Shown here piece after piece: positions 17,121 to 26,279 of a DNA stretch of 64,000 bases (positions are counted from its first letter, which is position 1; every line of letters begins with the position of its first letter). The notes beneath the pieces were generated by a model. The model was not told the DNA's origin. It ran no database searches and saw nothing but the letters and a program-made list of their open reading frames with translations. Source of the stretch: Bacteroidetes bacterium UKL13-3 (GTDB lineage: Bacteria > Bacteroidota > Bacteroidia > UKL13-3); the NCBI GenBank assembly GCA_001602415.1, contig CP012155.1, positions 1,116,001 through 1,180,000 of the forward strand, written 5' to 3'. A program made the translations under genes and the position numbers.

Positions 17121-19793
17121 ATGATAAAAGTTGGTATTTTTTTCGGAGGCAATTCACGCGAACGTGAGGTTAGTTTTGCAGGTGGGAGAACGGTTTATGA
17201 TAACCTTGATAAATCCTTATTTGAAGCCATTCCCATTTTTGTTGACAGTTTCAATAACTTCATCTTACTTGATTGGAAATACATTTATAAAGGAAGTATT
17301 CGTGATTTCTATCCGCCTGTTCAGTATATACAAGATTCGAAAAATAATATCCAAATTTATGCCGAGAGTATAGAGGATGCATACAAAGATAACGGCCGCA
17401 AAATGGCCGCTTCTTTGGGTAAGATACTTAAAGCCGAAGAACTGAGTCAATACATGGATATGGCTTTTTTGGCCTTGCATGGAAGTTTTGGTGAAGATGG
17501 AAGCATCCAGGGTTTGTTGGAGTGGAACAATATTCCATATACCGGTTCGGGGATTTTACCATCGGCTATTGGTATGCACAAAAAGGTGCAAAAATCAATG
17601 ATGCAACATGCAGGGTTTAATAGTCCCAAATGGAGTTCCCTGCAAAAAAACGAATGGCTAAAAGGTGATTCAAAAAAGGTATTTAAAACGCTGCAAACCA
17701 CAGTAGGATTGCCATTTGTGGTAAAGCCTGCTAATCAGGGTTCATCGGTGGGGGTGAGTGTGATTTCGGAAAACAATTTGGTTGATTTTGAAAAAGCGGT
17801 TAAAAAAAGTTTTTTCATGCAAACCATTACACAAAAGGAGTGGAGTAGCAAAAAAGAGAGTGATAGAATTTCGTTCATCCAAAAACTGAGTGATATTAAA
17901 GAGGGAATAGGATTGCCGTTGTTGGCCAATGGAAAAGTTGTATACCATCCAGATGCGTTGATTGCTTTGTTAGATAAACATTTTAAAACCAACAAAAATA
18001 TCACTCTTGAAGGTATTTATAGCGAAACTGAATGTTTAATTGAGTCGTTTATTGATGGTAGAGAATTTTCGTGCATTGTGTTGCAAGATGAAAACCGAAA
18101 ACCAATTGCCTTGCCACCTACCGAAATTGTGAAAGGAAAAGAGGTGTATGATTATCGGTCTAAATACTTGCCAGGACTATCGCGTAAAATCACACCAATC
18201 GATTTGCCCGAAAAAGATGTGCAACGAATTCGTAAAGCTTGTGTTGAGTTGTTTAGCTTTTTTCATTTCAATGTATATGCGCGCATCGATGGATTTATTA
18301 ACGCTAAGGGAGAGTTGTTTTTGAATGATCCTAATACAACTTCCGGTATGATGCCTTCTTCTTTTTTCTTTCATCAGGCTGCCGAAATTGGATTAAATCC
18401 CTCACAGTTTTTAACTTACATCCTCCGCACATCTTTGAGTGAGCGTGCGCATACATTGCCGGTTCATCATCAATACCAAACATTATTGCAACAATTGGAT
18501 GCGGCAATTGCAAACAGTAAGTCGAAAAAGTCGAGTAAAAAACGTGTGGCTGTGTTTATGGGTGGCTACTCAACCGAGCGTCATATTTCTGTTGAGAGCG
18601 GACGAAATATTTATGAAAAACTCGCTTCATCTGCAAAATATCAACCCTTCCCTGTATTCGTAACAGGCAATGATGAAAGCCATCAATTGTATTTAATTCC
18701 TATCAATGTGATGTTGAAAGACAATGCAGATGATATCAAGGAAAAAGCAGAACATTTTAAACGTGCTGCTGTGGTTGATAAAATTATTTCCGATTGCAAA
18801 TCTATCATCATACGTTTTGGGAATGAAACAAACTTATTTGCGCCTAAGCAGATTACTTATAAAGAACTTTCAAAGCTCACAGACCTAGTTTTTATTGGTT
18901 TACATGGACGTCCTGGCGAGGATGGAACCGTTCAAAAGGAGTTACTCAAATACAAGATTCCATTCAATGGTTCGGGGGTAGAAAGTTCTCAGATTACCAT
19001 CAATAAATACAGCACCAACCAACTGTTGAAGAAACACGGATTTTTGGTTGCTGATCAGTTTTTGGTGTATGAACAAGAGTGGAAAAAGAACAGTAAAACA
19101 ATTATAGCCGATATTGAAAAGGTAGGATATCCATTAATTGCCAAACCTGCCGATGACGGCTGTAGTTCGGCTGTTAAAAAGATAAAAACACGCGAAGAGT
19201 TGGTGAATTATGCAGAGGGAGTGTTTAGAGCCAATCTTATCATGTCACCAAAACTATCTGAGAAATTGGGGCTCAAACCGAAAGAAGAGTTTCCGAAGAA
19301 AAGTTATTTTCTGGTTGAGAAATTTGTTGATAAAAATGGTGCAGCTCATTTTCTGGAAGTAACTGGAGGTATGCTCACCTCATATGATAAAAAAGGTAAG
19401 TTAGTATACGAATCATTCGAACCATCGGAGACATTAGCCGAAAGTGAAATTCTTTCACTGGAAGAAAAGTTTTTGGCCGGTCAAGGACAAAATATAACAC
19501 CAGCCCGCTACCACAAAACTCCTGCTATACGCAATGCCATCAGCAAGGAAGTGCAAAAGGCGTTAGTTGCTGGAGCGAAGGTGTTGAAAGTGGAAGGATA
19601 CTGCCGCATTGATGCTTTTGTGCGCATTGATAAGAAGAACAAACCAGAGGTTGTGTTTATTGAGGTAAATTCACTGCCAGGCATGACTCCCGCTACAGCA
19701 ATTTTTCATCAATGTGCACTTAATGATTACAAACCTTACGAGTTTATTGATGCCATATTGGAGTTTGGGGTGGAGCGTGTGAAACGAGCTTAA
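17121..19793 (+). CDS. Tandem double D-Ala-D-Ala ligase-like ATP-grasp protein
   Basis: One 890-residue protein holds two complete Ddl-type modules. Module 1 (about 1-460) starts VGIFFGGNSREREVSF, then LHGSFGEDGSIQG, the ATP-grasp lysine in VVKPANQGSSVG, LPPTEI, YDYRSKYLPG, and ends with ARIDGF and LNDPNTTSGMMPSS. Module 2 (about 474-890) starts VAVFMGGYSTERHISVESG, then LHGRPGEDGTVQ, IAKPADDGCSSAV, and ends with CRIDAF and IEVNSLPGMTPA. Module 1 has Asp where Ddl has the metal-binding Glu. Module 2 lacks a normal YDY loop. Ordinary Ddl is about 300-350 residues. Cell-wall D-Ala-D-Ala synthesis is possible, but a different dipeptide or two-step ligation is also possible. Confidence 0.85.
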   Translation: MIKVGIFFGGNSREREVSFAGGRTVYDNLDKSLFEAIPIFVDSFNNFILLDWKYIYKGSIRDFYPPVQYIQDSKNNIQIYAESIEDAYKDNGRKMAASLGKILKAEELSQYMDMAFLALHGSFGEDGSIQGLLEWNNIPYTGSGILPSAIGMHKKVQKSMMQHAGFNSPKWSSLQKNEWLKGDSKKVFKTLQTTVGLPFVVKPANQGSSVGVSVISENNLVDFEKAVKKSFFMQTITQKEWSSKKESDRISFIQKLSDIKEGIGLPLLANGKVVYHPDALIALLDKHFKTNKNITLEGIYSETECLIESFIDGREFSCIVLQDENRKPIALPPTEIVKGKEVYDYRSKYLPGLSRKITPIDLPEKDVQRIRKACVELFSFFHFNVYARIDGFINAKGELFLNDPNTTSGMMPSSFFFHQAAEIGLNPSQFLTYILRTSLSERAHTLPVHHQYQTLLQQLDAAIANSKSKKSSKKRVAVFMGGYSTERHISVESGRNIYEKLASSAKYQPFPVFVTGNDESHQLYLIPINVMLKDNADDIKEKAEHFKRAAVVDKIISDCKSIIIRFGNETNLFAPKQITYKELSKLTDLVFIGLHGRPGEDGTVQKELLKYKIPFNGSGVESSQITINKYSTNQLLKKHGFLVADQFLVYEQEWKKNSKTIIADIEKVGYPLIAKPADDGCSSAVKKIKTREELVNYAEGVFRANLIMSPKLSEKLGLKPKEEFPKKSYFLVEKFVDKNGAAHFLEVTGGMLTSYDKKGKLVYESFEPSETLAESEILSLEEKFLAGQGQNITPARYHKTPAIRNAISKEVQKALVAGAKVLKVEGYCRIDAFVRIDKKNKPEVVFIEVNSLPGMTPATAIFHQCALNDYKPYEFIDAILEFGVERVKRA

Positions 19794-19859
19794 AATTTCT
19801 AACCACGCTAAGGTTTGCGTTTAATCCAACACACAAGATCTTAAGTGGTTTTATCAAAA

Positions 19860-19890
19860 GAAAACAACTGTTCTTTGGACAGTTGTTTTC
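19860..19890. terminator. Rho-independent terminator after the tandem ligase gene
   Basis: GAAAACAACTGT (19860-19871) pairs exactly with ACAGTTGTTTTC (19879-19890) around a 7-base loop. The A-run and T-run flanks allow function on both strands. It lies 66 bases past the ligase stop and also past the end of the minus-strand small gene at 19921. Confidence 0.85.
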
Positions 19891-19920
19891 AGTTTTAGAA
19901 TGAATGCCTATGTTACCTTT

Positions 19921-20115
19921 TCAAAAAGCCTCTGTTATGGTTGGATGATACATAGCTCTCATATCGATTTCAACATTAGATGCTCGGTAGGTCCGAGTGA
20001 AGTGTCGGAAACTTTCAAGAAGCATTTGCAAATCGATAATACCCTTAACTATTTTAGAAACATTATCTTTTGCTTTTGTGATACTGAAGATGGTTTTGGA
20101 TAGATTTTGCTTCAT
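19921..20115 (-). CDS. Small hypothetical protein coupled to the preceding gene
   Basis: The 64-residue frame has no recognised family. It starts with ATG at 20115 whose A is the last base of the upstream stop (TAATG), a common sign of translational coupling. It ends just before a terminator. The sequence is mixed (MKQNLSKTIFSITKAKDNVS, then a helix and a basic stretch) and has no signal peptide. A plus-strand frame over the same bases is less likely because it has no such context. Confidence is modest, because the evidence is positional. Confidence 0.45.
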   Translation of the reverse strand: MKQNLSKTIFSITKAKDNVSKIVKGIIDLQMLLESFRHFTRTYRASNVEIDMRAMYHPTITEAF

Positions 20116-20360
20116 TAATCTTCTATTTTAATAATTGAATGAAGGGTTAACGTGCCCTCTGTATTCTTCAAATTGGTTCGGAATTCATGAATTTCTTTTT
20201 GCAGGCGTTTAATTTTTGCCTCTCTAAATTTAATGTCTTCCTCATTAGAGGATTGGGTTATTTTTTGTTCATGGTACTTAACCTTAACATTAATCATTTG
20301 GGTAATAATTTCAATTGCTTCTTTTGTCCCGAATTGACCTTCTATTAATTGTATATTCAT
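20115..20360 (-). CDS. Small conserved-type helical hypothetical protein
   Basis: The 81-residue cytoplasmic protein is mostly helical and charged: GTKEAIEIITQMINVKVKYHEQKI, in two parts, followed by EEDIKFREAKIKRLQKEIHEF. The layout (a short beta start, then two helices able to form a hairpin or coiled coil) resembles small Bacteroidota proteins of unknown function. It follows the isocitrate dehydrogenase gene by 20 bases and is coupled to the next small frame by TAATG. No function is assigned. Confidence 0.65.
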   Translation of the reverse strand: MNIQLIEGQFGTKEAIEIITQMINVKVKYHEQKITQSSNEEDIKFREAKIKRLQKEIHEFRTNLKNTEGTLTLHSIIKIED

Positions 20361-20380
20361 TTTATTTTTATTTAGAATGA

Positions 20381-21817
20381 TTACTGTCCTTGGCCAAGTG
20401 AGTATGCAGCTACACCATCAAATTCATATAAGTTTTCAGTTTTAATAATATCAATAGCGTTTAGGTTAGCAGAACTCATCAATTGAATAATATCGTCCTT
20501 TTCGATACGCATTCCTTCCATGGGTTTGAAACGACAACGCCAATGATCGGTACAAAAGGTTTCCTTGAATCCATCGGGGTAAACTTTAATTCCCCTATTT
20601 GTAATCATGTTTAGTTGTAAACTACCAGTATTGAGTACTTTGACTAAAGTTCCGAGTTCATTAGGTTCAGTTCCGGCCCAATGGATAAAAACATCCACCC
20701 CTACAAGCTCTTTCTTGGCAGAAGCTTTTCGTTTGTATTTAGGTAAATTCAGTGCTGAACTATTTGCGTATGATACTGCTTTGAGTATGCTTGGTTTGTT
20801 ACCAAGGTTTGCGATAACTGCAAGCGCAAATTCTTTAGTTCCTAACTTTTGCTTACTGGTTCCTTCTTTGTAGATATCATAAGTGTGTATTCCATCTTCC
20901 ATGGTTTTGAGCCAGGCATTCTGGATGTTTTCTGCTACAGCCGTTTGGCCAATATGGTTGAGCATCATAATGGCACCTTGGAGTAATCCGGAAGGATTAG
21001 CAAGGTTTTGGCCTGCTCTGCGTGGCGCTGATCCATGTATTGCCTCAAACATGGCACATTCTTCACCAATGTTTGCAGAACCAGCCAATCCAACTGATCC
21101 GGTGATTTGGGCTGCCACATCCGAAAGAACATCTCCATATAAATTTGGCATAACAATAACGTCAAAGGTTTCAGGAGTGTCGGCTAGTTTTGCTGCACCT
21201 ATGTCAATAATCCAATGTTCATTTTCAATTTCTGGATATTCTATTGCAATTTCATCGAATACTTTATGAAATAGACCGTCTGTCTGTTTCATAATATTAT
21301 CTTTGGTAAAGCAGGTTACTTTTTTTCGGTTCTGCTGCTTCGCGTATTCAAAGGCATATCGAACAATTTTTTCGCAACCGGGTCTACTTATTAATTTCAA
21401 ACATTGTACTACTTCATCTGTTTGCTGATGTTCAATACCTGCATATAAATCCTCTTCATTCTCTCTTACAATAACTACATCCATAATCGGATGTTTGGTT
21501 TCAACAAACGGGTGAAGGCTCATGCATGGGCGAACATTTGAGTAAAGCCCTAAGAACTTGCGCGTGGTAACGTTTAAACTTTTATAACCGCCTCCTTGAG
21601 GAGTAGTAATGGGGGATTTTAAGAATATTTTATTTTTGCGAATAACATCCCAAGACTCTTTAGCTATACCTGATGTGTTTCCAGCAAGGTATACCTTTTC
21701 TCCAACTTCAATCTCTTCAATATTTAATTGCGCTCCAGCTGCCATTATTATTTCCAATGTGGCGTCCATTATCTCAGGACCGATACCGTCTCCTTTTGCT
21801 ACTGTTATAGTTGTCAT
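20381..21817 (-). CDS. icd: Isocitrate dehydrogenase (NAD(P)-dependent, extended C-terminus)
   Basis: This TCA-cycle enzyme oxidises isocitrate to 2-oxoglutarate and CO2. The 478 residues match the long Thermus-like type: a beta-decarboxylating dehydrogenase core (about 1-335) and an extra C-terminal domain (about 350-478). Core signatures are GDGIGPEIM, substrate-binding LNVTTRKFLGLYSNVRP, RENEEDLYAGIEH, and MPNLYGDVLSDVAAQ with its metal-binding Asp residues. The cofactor preference cannot be decided safely. It leads two small genes on the minus strand. Confidence 0.94.
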   Translation of the reverse strand: MTTITVAKGDGIGPEIMDATLEIIMAAGAQLNIEEIEVGEKVYLAGNTSGIAKESWDVIRKNKIFLKSPITTPQGGGYKSLNVTTRKFLGLYSNVRPCMSLHPFVETKHPIMDVVIVRENEEDLYAGIEHQQTDEVVQCLKLISRPGCEKIVRYAFEYAKQQNRKKVTCFTKDNIMKQTDGLFHKVFDEIAIEYPEIENEHWIIDIGAAKLADTPETFDVIVMPNLYGDVLSDVAAQITGSVGLAGSANIGEECAMFEAIHGSAPRRAGQNLANPSGLLQGAIMMLNHIGQTAVAENIQNAWLKTMEDGIHTYDIYKEGTSKQKLGTKEFALAVIANLGNKPSILKAVSYANSSALNLPKYKRKASAKKELVGVDVFIHWAGTEPNELGTLVKVLNTGSLQLNMITNRGIKVYPDGFKETFCTDHWRCRFKPMEGMRIEKDDIIQLMSSANLNAIDIIKTENLYEFDGVAAYSLGQGQ

Positions 21818-22278
21818 TATTTTGTGATTTAATTATGAAGCAAAAATGAGTGTCGGGATACATATATTTTTATTTATATTATAAATGTGAACCATTAATT
21901 TAATTTATGCTTTATACTTGGATTACAGTTGCATTTAAAGGATGTTGTTAATTGCAAACACTGAAATTAATCGAACCTTTATTGTGCTTTTATAAGGCTT
22001 TCTAAGTTATTTGATTTAAAAGGATTTTAGGATTTGAATGGAATGTGTTTATCTATAAAATAGTTGCCCAATATATTCAATTGATTGCACGCAAATGAAG
22101 TTCAGATTATTAATCTGATGCTAACCGCAGCAATTGTTATTTTGGTTCTCTCTCCTCATACACATATACTGTACCTGTTTTTTTTAAAAAAATCTAAATT
22201 TGGTTGTTTCTTTTTTTAGTTCTATACTTTTTATCTTCATTTTGCGTTTCCCTTCTAAAAACCCATATTTGGAGGCAG
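21818..22278. other. AT-rich divergent promoter region
   Basis: No coding frame is supported in the 461 bases between the divergent icd and PASTA genes. The sequence is strongly AT-rich. A good Shine-Dalgarno-like GGAGG at 22271-22275 precedes the ATG at 22279. I could not find a convincing complete promoter for either gene. Confidence 0.5.
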
Positions 22279-23028
22279 ATGAATCAATTTATTAAAGTCA
22301 TTTCAGCCAACCTTTTTGCAATCGTTATTGTGTTGGTAATTTTGTTTACAGGAGTTTCTCTTGTGCTAAACAATACCACCCGCCACGGAGAGTCGTTAAC
22401 AGTGCCCGATATTACCGGATTAAAGATGGAAGATGCCGAGAAATTACTAGCATCTAAAAATCTTAAATTTATGATAACAGATTCCCTTTTTTTTGAAGAT
22501 AAACCCAAAAATAGTGTGTTGGATCAAAATCCTTCGCCACAATCCAAAGTAAAAGAAGGTAGAATTGTATACATCACATTAAACAGTAGCAAAGCTCCAT
22601 TGGTTAATATACCAAATCTTATTGATGTTTCGTTACGCCAGGCACAAGTAATGTTGCAAAGTGTAGGTTTAAAAGTGGGGCGTTTAATTTACAAACCCGA
22701 TATAGCTCAAAATGTAGTTTTAGAGCAATTATACGGTAATCAACAAACGGTTCCTGGCACCAAAATACCCAAAGGGTCGGTTATCGATTTGGTTTTAGGT
22801 GATGGACTCGGACAAGGTGATGTTTCGCTTCCTAATTTATCAGGAATGACGCTGGAAGAGGCGCGCAATTTATTGCAAAGTGCTGCGTTAAATGTTGGTT
22901 CGGTGGTTTACCAAGGTACTATTAAGGATTCTACATCTGCTAAAGTGTTTAAGCAAACGCCCGCTTTTGCCGATGGTGTGATGGTTGGTTCGGGTCAGGC
23001 CATTGATTTATTTTTAAAACAAGAATGA
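22279..23028 (+). CDS. Membrane-anchored protein with three PASTA domains
   Basis: The 249-residue protein has a cytoplasmic tip, one membrane helix (about 10-30) and a periplasmic part of three PASTA repeats. These start at VPDITGLKMEDAEKLL, IPNLIDVSLRQAQVML and LPNLSGMTLEEARNLL. Each ends with the typical G-x-x-(I/V)-x-L strand. PASTA domains bind muropeptides or crosslinked peptidoglycan in kinases and PBPs; here there is no kinase domain. I chose ATG 22279 over 22204 because it follows GGAGG and opens straight into the membrane helix. It overlaps the next gene by four bases. Confidence 0.9.
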   Translation: MNQFIKVISANLFAIVIVLVILFTGVSLVLNNTTRHGESLTVPDITGLKMEDAEKLLASKNLKFMITDSLFFEDKPKNSVLDQNPSPQSKVKEGRIVYITLNSSKAPLVNIPNLIDVSLRQAQVMLQSVGLKVGRLIYKPDIAQNVVLEQLYGNQQTVPGTKIPKGSVIDLVLGDGLGQGDVSLPNLSGMTLEEARNLLQSAALNVGSVVYQGTIKDSTSAKVFKQTPAFADGVMVGSGQAIDLFLKQE

Positions 23029-25904
23029 GAAAACACATACGCTTATTAATTCTTCTCGCTTTTTCCCTTCTTCAAAGTCTATTGTATGCGCAATCGGGCG
23101 GAGAAGACAAGATTCCGTTAACGGCTAATCCTAAACTGGCAGAGTCAGTTTCAATACTCAATCAATCTTTTCAGAATGTATTAGCTAATAATAAGTTGGG
23201 TAAAACATCAGAAAGCAAAAGATTTCCTTTTATAGATTACTTCAGTTCTAATGGCGAATTAAACGATTCATTGTGGCAGTTAAAAGAGGTAAAGGTATTA
23301 AATAGAATGGCTGTTTTTAATGCCCAAAATGAGAGTGGAAACACTTATAATGGAAACACTGGAACCTATGGTGTAACTGATATTTTATTATCTAAAGATA
23401 TTGACATTCGCTCATCAAATGGGCAGTTGTTTATTGCTTTTGCATACCAAACAGGTTCAACTTGGCAACTTGGCGATTCATTAACACTTGAGTTGCGCAC
23501 GCCATCGGGAAACTATCAATCGGTATGGAAATCTCCTGATAATGCTATTTCAAAAGTGGATGTACGAATTCCACTTGATGTAACTCAATTTTTAGATCCT
23601 AATTTTGCTTTCCGATTTATTGCATACAGCAGAGCAGCAGTAGCGAATACGGAAACTTTTTTATTAGATAATATTGTTTTAGCAGATAAACTCACGTTGT
23701 CTTTTTACGATAACTTTATAGAGCTAGACGTTACTAATAGTTTTTATCCTTCAACAAAATATTGGCAACAAGCGCAAACATTTGTTACGGATACATTTGG
23801 ATTGGCTGGAGGAAGTGTGGTGGTATTCGATAAATTCAATAACGACAGTTCGGTATATTCAAACAATGGTTTTGCCGATACATTACATTCTCAACCAATA
23901 GATTTAACCCGAGTTGAATTATCCGATTCGGTGTATTTAAGATTTTTATACAAATCGATGCCCGCTGCGGATAATACTGATAGTTTAATGCTTGAGTTTT
24001 TAAATAACATTGGTGAATGGATAAGTGTTTGGCAAGCCGGAGCAAGCACCAATACATCTTACACAACGTTTGTTCGTCAAATTAATATTGGTAGGTTTAG
24101 GCACTCCAATTTTCAATTCAGGCTAATCAATAAATGCAATTATTCAACAACAGATACGCTTCAGTTTGTTGCAACAGGATTTAATATCGGTTATAAATTG
24201 ACATTGCCTTTTATTGAAGATTTTTCTACAAGTACATTATTGCCGTCATCCAAATTATGGAAAGACAAACAGGTTTATATCAACAATGATTTTGCTATTG
24301 GACAACCCAGCGTGAATGTTGCAACATTTGATGGATTGGATGTAAGAGGAAATCCTTATGGACTAGGAAATGGATACAACGACACGCTCACCAGTCAATC
24401 AATTAATTTGAGTGGATTGGTTCGAACAGATTCTACATATATTAGTTTTTTTATTCAACCTCAGGGTCTAGGCGATAAGCCAAGGAGTGGAGATTCCCTT
24501 GTTCTAGAGTTTAGGAATAACAGATTGTTGCCTGATGCCTGGCAAACCGTTTGGAATGCATCTGCTAATTTTTACAAAACTGACAGCTTTTCACAAATTT
24601 CCATATTTGTTGATTCGGCCTATTTGCATGATGACTTTCAATTTCGATTTAAGAATTTTGGAAGTAAAACAGGCAATCTTAATAATTGGCATGTTGATTA
24701 TATCAGGTTGGATAGAGGCAGAAGACCGGATGAATTTTATTTTGATTTTGCAGTTACCAATAATCCGCCATCCTTATTAACTCCCTATTCATCCATGCCA
24801 CGCAAGCAGTTTTTAATTAATCCTGCATCAAACACTAATAGCACACAAATTCTAAATCTTAAAAATAACAATTCGGGCCCTAATCCTTTAAACTTTGCAC
24901 GTTCAGTGTTCGAACCAAGTGGTTCTCGCATTGATTCGTTTGCAAATTCATTAGGAAATGTTGCTGGTGGAGAAATTTCGAGGGCTACCATCAATTCTGT
25001 AGTTTCACTTGCTACTACCTTAACCAATGATTCACTGGTTTTTCGATCGAAATATTATGTTAACTCAAACAACACCATTGACAATATTTCGGCAAACGAC
25101 ACACTATCTGTAAATACTATTTTTAGTAATTTTTATGCTTACGATGATGGCACAGCCGAGGCCGGTTATGGCATAAAAAACAAGCCAGGTGCGGTAGCTT
25201 TGGGTTACACACTTGGTGTTTCTGATACCTTGTTGGGAGTAAGTATATTTTTCAATCAATCATCTATTGATGTGAGTACTCAAAAATTTAGTATTGTAGT
25301 GTGGGGAAATATTGGAACTAATGGAAATGGAACGGGCGAAACCCCGCTTAAAAAGGTGTTTCAATCACGGCCAACTTATACTAATAAACGGAACGGATTC
25401 TACTATTTACAATTTGATCAGCCAATCATTCTTCCGGCAGGAACCTTTTATATTGGTTGGGAACAATCGGATATTTTTAATCTGAATGTTGGTTTAGATG
25501 AAAATTATTTCCAAAACGGTAGTCGCCTTAATCCCAATGCATATTTTAAAATTGATGAGGTAGGAATTTGGGAGCGCACACAATTAACTGGTGCATTAAT
25601 GATTCGGCCAATATTGGGTAAATGGCTTAATCCACCAGTAGGGTTAAAAAACAAGGTTTCGTTAGAAAAGTGGGTTGTTGCAATGTACCCAAACCCAACA
25701 AACTATTTTGTAACCATCAAACTTCCTAATAATGAACAGCCTTATGTGGAGCTGATGGACTTAACAGGGAAGGTGATAGTTGCCAAAACAATTTCTGAAA
25801 ATCAATTACATTTGCCTTCAGTTTCTGAAGGAATGTACTTGGTAAAAGTTACACAACCTTCTAGCGGACAAACAATGATTCAAAAACTACTTATAACCTA
25901 TTAA
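23025..25904 (+). CDS. Type IX secretion cargo protein with repeated beta-sandwich modules
   Basis: The exported protein has 959 residues. A signal peptide (LLILLAFSLLQSLLYAQ) precedes three related modules (about 65-220, 225-375 and 390-570). Each has an F(I/Y)D-F-S start, a DTL.SQ.I(D/N)L segment, a D-S-L-x-LEF strand, and a conserved W.(S/T)VW. A central region with DDGTAEAGYGIKNKPGAVALGY follows. The end is a T9SS type A domain, from VAMYPNPTNYFVTIKL to GMYLVKV and IQKLLITY. It is predicted to reach the cell surface or medium. The start overlaps the PASTA gene (ATGA), and a rhodanese gene follows three bases after the stop. Confidence 0.9.
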   Translation: MRKHIRLLILLAFSLLQSLLYAQSGGEDKIPLTANPKLAESVSILNQSFQNVLANNKLGKTSESKRFPFIDYFSSNGELNDSLWQLKEVKVLNRMAVFNAQNESGNTYNGNTGTYGVTDILLSKDIDIRSSNGQLFIAFAYQTGSTWQLGDSLTLELRTPSGNYQSVWKSPDNAISKVDVRIPLDVTQFLDPNFAFRFIAYSRAAVANTETFLLDNIVLADKLTLSFYDNFIELDVTNSFYPSTKYWQQAQTFVTDTFGLAGGSVVVFDKFNNDSSVYSNNGFADTLHSQPIDLTRVELSDSVYLRFLYKSMPAADNTDSLMLEFLNNIGEWISVWQAGASTNTSYTTFVRQINIGRFRHSNFQFRLINKCNYSTTDTLQFVATGFNIGYKLTLPFIEDFSTSTLLPSSKLWKDKQVYINNDFAIGQPSVNVATFDGLDVRGNPYGLGNGYNDTLTSQSINLSGLVRTDSTYISFFIQPQGLGDKPRSGDSLVLEFRNNRLLPDAWQTVWNASANFYKTDSFSQISIFVDSAYLHDDFQFRFKNFGSKTGNLNNWHVDYIRLDRGRRPDEFYFDFAVTNNPPSLLTPYSSMPRKQFLINPASNTNSTQILNLKNNNSGPNPLNFARSVFEPSGSRIDSFANSLGNVAGGEISRATINSVVSLATTLTNDSLVFRSKYYVNSNNTIDNISANDTLSVNTIFSNFYAYDDGTAEAGYGIKNKPGAVALGYTLGVSDTLLGVSIFFNQSSIDVSTQKFSIVVWGNIGTNGNGTGETPLKKVFQSRPTYTNKRNGFYYLQFDQPIILPAGTFYIGWEQSDIFNLNVGLDENYFQNGSRLNPNAYFKIDEVGIWERTQLTGALMIRPILGKWLNPPVGLKNKVSLEKWVVAMYPNPTNYFVTIKLPNNEQPYVELMDLTGKVIVAKTISENQLHLPSVSEGMYLVKVTQPSSGQTMIQKLLITY

Positions 25905-25907
25905 AGC

Positions 25908-26210
25908 ATGACAGACATTACTTGCCAAGAACTGAAAGAGAGAATGGATAAGGGCGAAAAGCTTACCATTATTGATGTTAGAGAGCCACATGAATATGAA
26001 GAATATAATATTGGTGCGCAACTTATTCCATTGGGTGAACTTCCATTTAAGTTAGACGAACTTGCACATCTCAAAAATGAAGAAGTAATTGTTCATTGCC
26101 GCTCTGGAGCTCGCAGTGGAAACGCTAAATTGTTTATGATGGAAAGCGAGTTTACAAATGTTCGAAACCTCATAGGTGGAATGGTTGAATGGAGAACTAA
26201 CTTTGAATAA
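25908..26210 (+). CDS. Single-domain rhodanese-like protein
   Basis: The 100-residue cytoplasmic protein is a complete rhodanese domain. The signatures are IIDVREPHEYEEYNI near the start and the active-site loop VHCRSGARS with Cys64. It can carry a persulfide or act as a thiosulfate sulfurtransferase; the physiological donor is unknown. It is the last gene of the PASTA-T9SS-rhodanese run and is followed directly by a strong terminator. Confidence 0.93.
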   Translation: MTDITCQELKERMDKGEKLTIIDVREPHEYEEYNIGAQLIPLGELPFKLDELAHLKNEEVIVHCRSGARSGNAKLFMMESEFTNVRNLIGGMVEWRTNFE

Positions 26211-26228
26211 AAGTAATCAATAAATACA

Positions 26229-26263
26229 AAATAGCAGCAATACCTAAATCATTGCTGCTATTT
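26229..26263 (+). terminator. Rho-independent terminator after the rhodanese gene
   Basis: AAATAGCAGCAAT (26229-26241) pairs exactly with ATTGCTGCTATTT (26251-26263) around a 9-base loop, and four further T residues follow. It ends 17 bases before the start of the cytochrome gene. Confidence 0.9.
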
Positions 26264-26279
26264 TTTTGTTAAACAAACA

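Noticed and set aside
19900-20103. 67-codon plus-strand frame
   Set aside because: It overlaps the minus-strand frame that is coupled by TAATG to the preceding gene, and it has no supporting context of its own.
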